DNA of 64,000 nucleotides from Rhynchopus sp. YZ270_cl-10 (lineage: Eukaryota; Euglenozoa; Diplonemea; Diplonemida; Diplonemidae), in the NCBI GenBank assembly GCA_964035575.1, contig OZ037919.1, forward strand, positions 1 through 64,000, written 5' to 3'. The position numbers and the translations under genes are program-made. Shown piece by piece: positions 63,501 through 64,000 of the stretch (within the stretch, counting starts at the first letter, position 1; every line of letters starts with the position of its first letter). The notes beneath the pieces are model-generated. The model searched no databases and was not told where the DNA came from. It was given only the letters and a program-made list of their open reading frames with translations.

Positions 63501-63606
63501 GGAGCTTCTCAGACGCAAGGCGCTTCTCGAGCTTCGCAATGCTGTGCTTGAGCTCCTCCGTCTCGGAGTAGCGTGTCTTTGCGTGGATGTCGATGCGGAA
63601 CGCCAT
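60530..63606 (-). CDS. Glutamyl-tRNA synthetase with C-terminal EMAPII/Trbp111 domain, three exons
   Basis: Charges tRNA(Glu) in the cytosol. Exons 61854-63606, 61381-61604 and 60530-61021 join in phase to 2,469 nt, 822 residues. Donors are GTATGT and GTACGT, acceptors CAACAG and CATCAG; introns are 249 and 359 bp. Class I signatures are present: PPEASGFMHIGHAK (HIGH at 104-107) and VMSKRKL (KMSKS-like, 324-328). The all-beta anticodon-binding part ends in ...NPLVMLNIPDGR across the first splice. A Lys-rich linker follows, then ALDVRVGKILEIGPHPDADA and the rest of an OB-fold EMAPII/Arc1p-type tRNA-binding domain (~residues 660-822). There is no N-terminal GST-like domain, only a short coiled coil and a Lys-rich stretch. 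The start at 63606 follows a TTTGCAG acceptor (63655). Confidence 0.93.
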
Positions 63607-64000
63607 CGTGCACGCCCTGTTCACAGCAGTGAGCAGACGCTTAATGATTGCCTGCAAAAAAGGAGGTGGAAAGAGCTGGGGGGGTTGCTTGGATTGAAAG
63701 AAAGTAGTCGAAACGTATGCAAAGGGTGGGGGGTGGGAGTGGTCCGTACCGTACGGAGATTGGATCAAATAAAAGAAAAGTGACGTTATTAATGCAGGCA
63801 CCTCCCTCTGGCCCACGTACGATGCCAGCTGGATGAAAGAAGATAAAAGAAAATCGAAGCGAATCCCAAAATGAGTTTCTATTTCGCGAAAGGGTGTGCA
63901 GAGAAAAGGGTGTGTTTGAGATCGGTTGAGATAAAATGCAAGGGAAGGGAGGGGAAGATTATGGTGACTTTTTTTGGTATACTATTTTGACTGAACGGAA
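63607..64000. other. 5' flank of the GluRS gene
   Basis: A strong pyrimidine tract and CAG acceptor at about 63,655-63,680 precedes the gene, either a trans-splice site or the end of a 5' intron. A GCAGGCACCTC repeat copy lies at 63,791-63,840. No further gene to the window end. Confidence 0.6.

Noticed and set aside
61816-63783. 655-codon plus-strand ORF
   Set aside because: Antisense to the GluRS exon; the Leu/Val/His-rich product is typical of the complement of a GC-rich gene.

Overview
This is a nuclear window from a protist. Coding blocks are GC-rich. They sit in AT-rich, homopolymer-rich spacers full of short repeats and transposon debris. At least three genes carry GT-AG spliceosomal introns that I could place with consistent reading phase: NDUFV2, a START-domain protein and glutamyl-tRNA synthetase. 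Every well supported host gene from about 18.3 to 63.6 kb lies on the minus strand. Pyrimidine-rich tracts ending in AG lie close upstream of several start codons. Directional gene clusters with such acceptors recall Euglenozoa, and introns plus complex I would fit a diplonemid-like or other free-living euglenozoan better than a trypanosomatid. This is inference; no rRNA, tRNA or spliced-leader gene was seen to settle it.

Layout. 1-12.2 kb is a satellite domain. An 8-bp G-rich satellite (GGGTTTGC and derivatives, 286-6661) runs directly into a 10-bp satellite (GATGGCAAAT, 6663-9740) broken by four copies of a ~209-bp spacer. A segment with a Helitron Rep fragment and a tyrosine-recombinase-like ORF follows (9740-11876), and then the 8-bp satellite again. 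The first 285 bases are a deletion derivative of the same segment, so the arrangement is repeated. 12.2-17.7 kb is a retroposon graveyard: a split LINE fragment, two copies of a 205-bp poly(A)-tailed element and two copies of a ~555-bp repeat.

18.3-43 kb holds NDUFV2, an F-box/LRR protein, a TPR protein with a recent internal duplication and a CaaX-like C-terminus, an unknown protein, a fatty acid hydroxylase/sterol desaturase family protein, a DUF1749-like hydrolase, two coiled-coil proteins, and a large coiled-coil protein with degenerate EF-hand lobes and an articulin-like patch. The spacer at 19.7-28.6 kb contains DNA transposons with target duplications: 801 bp with a 10-bp duplication, and a 609-bp hAT-like element with an 8-bp duplication.

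43-47.5 kb holds a TA-flanked 1,022-bp element carrying a lysine-rich ORF, then a 3,284-bp hAT-like element with a perfect 8-bp target duplication, nested inverted repeats and a 7-bp minisatellite. 47.5-64 kb holds two paralogues of a ubiquitin-like plus leucine-rich-repeat protein, a five-exon START-domain gene, an unknown proline/acidic protein, and a three-exon glutamyl-tRNA synthetase fused to a C-terminal EMAPII/Trbp111 tRNA-binding domain.

The genes do not form a single pathway. They look like ordinary housekeeping, cytoskeletal and surface or signalling genes in a repeat-loaded chromosome. The most unusual items are the satellite/Helitron/recombinase composite, the ubiquitin-like LRR pair with divergent repeat cores, the GluRS-EMAPII fusion, a dispersed family of short hairpins with compensating stem changes, and the nested foldback hAT-like element.
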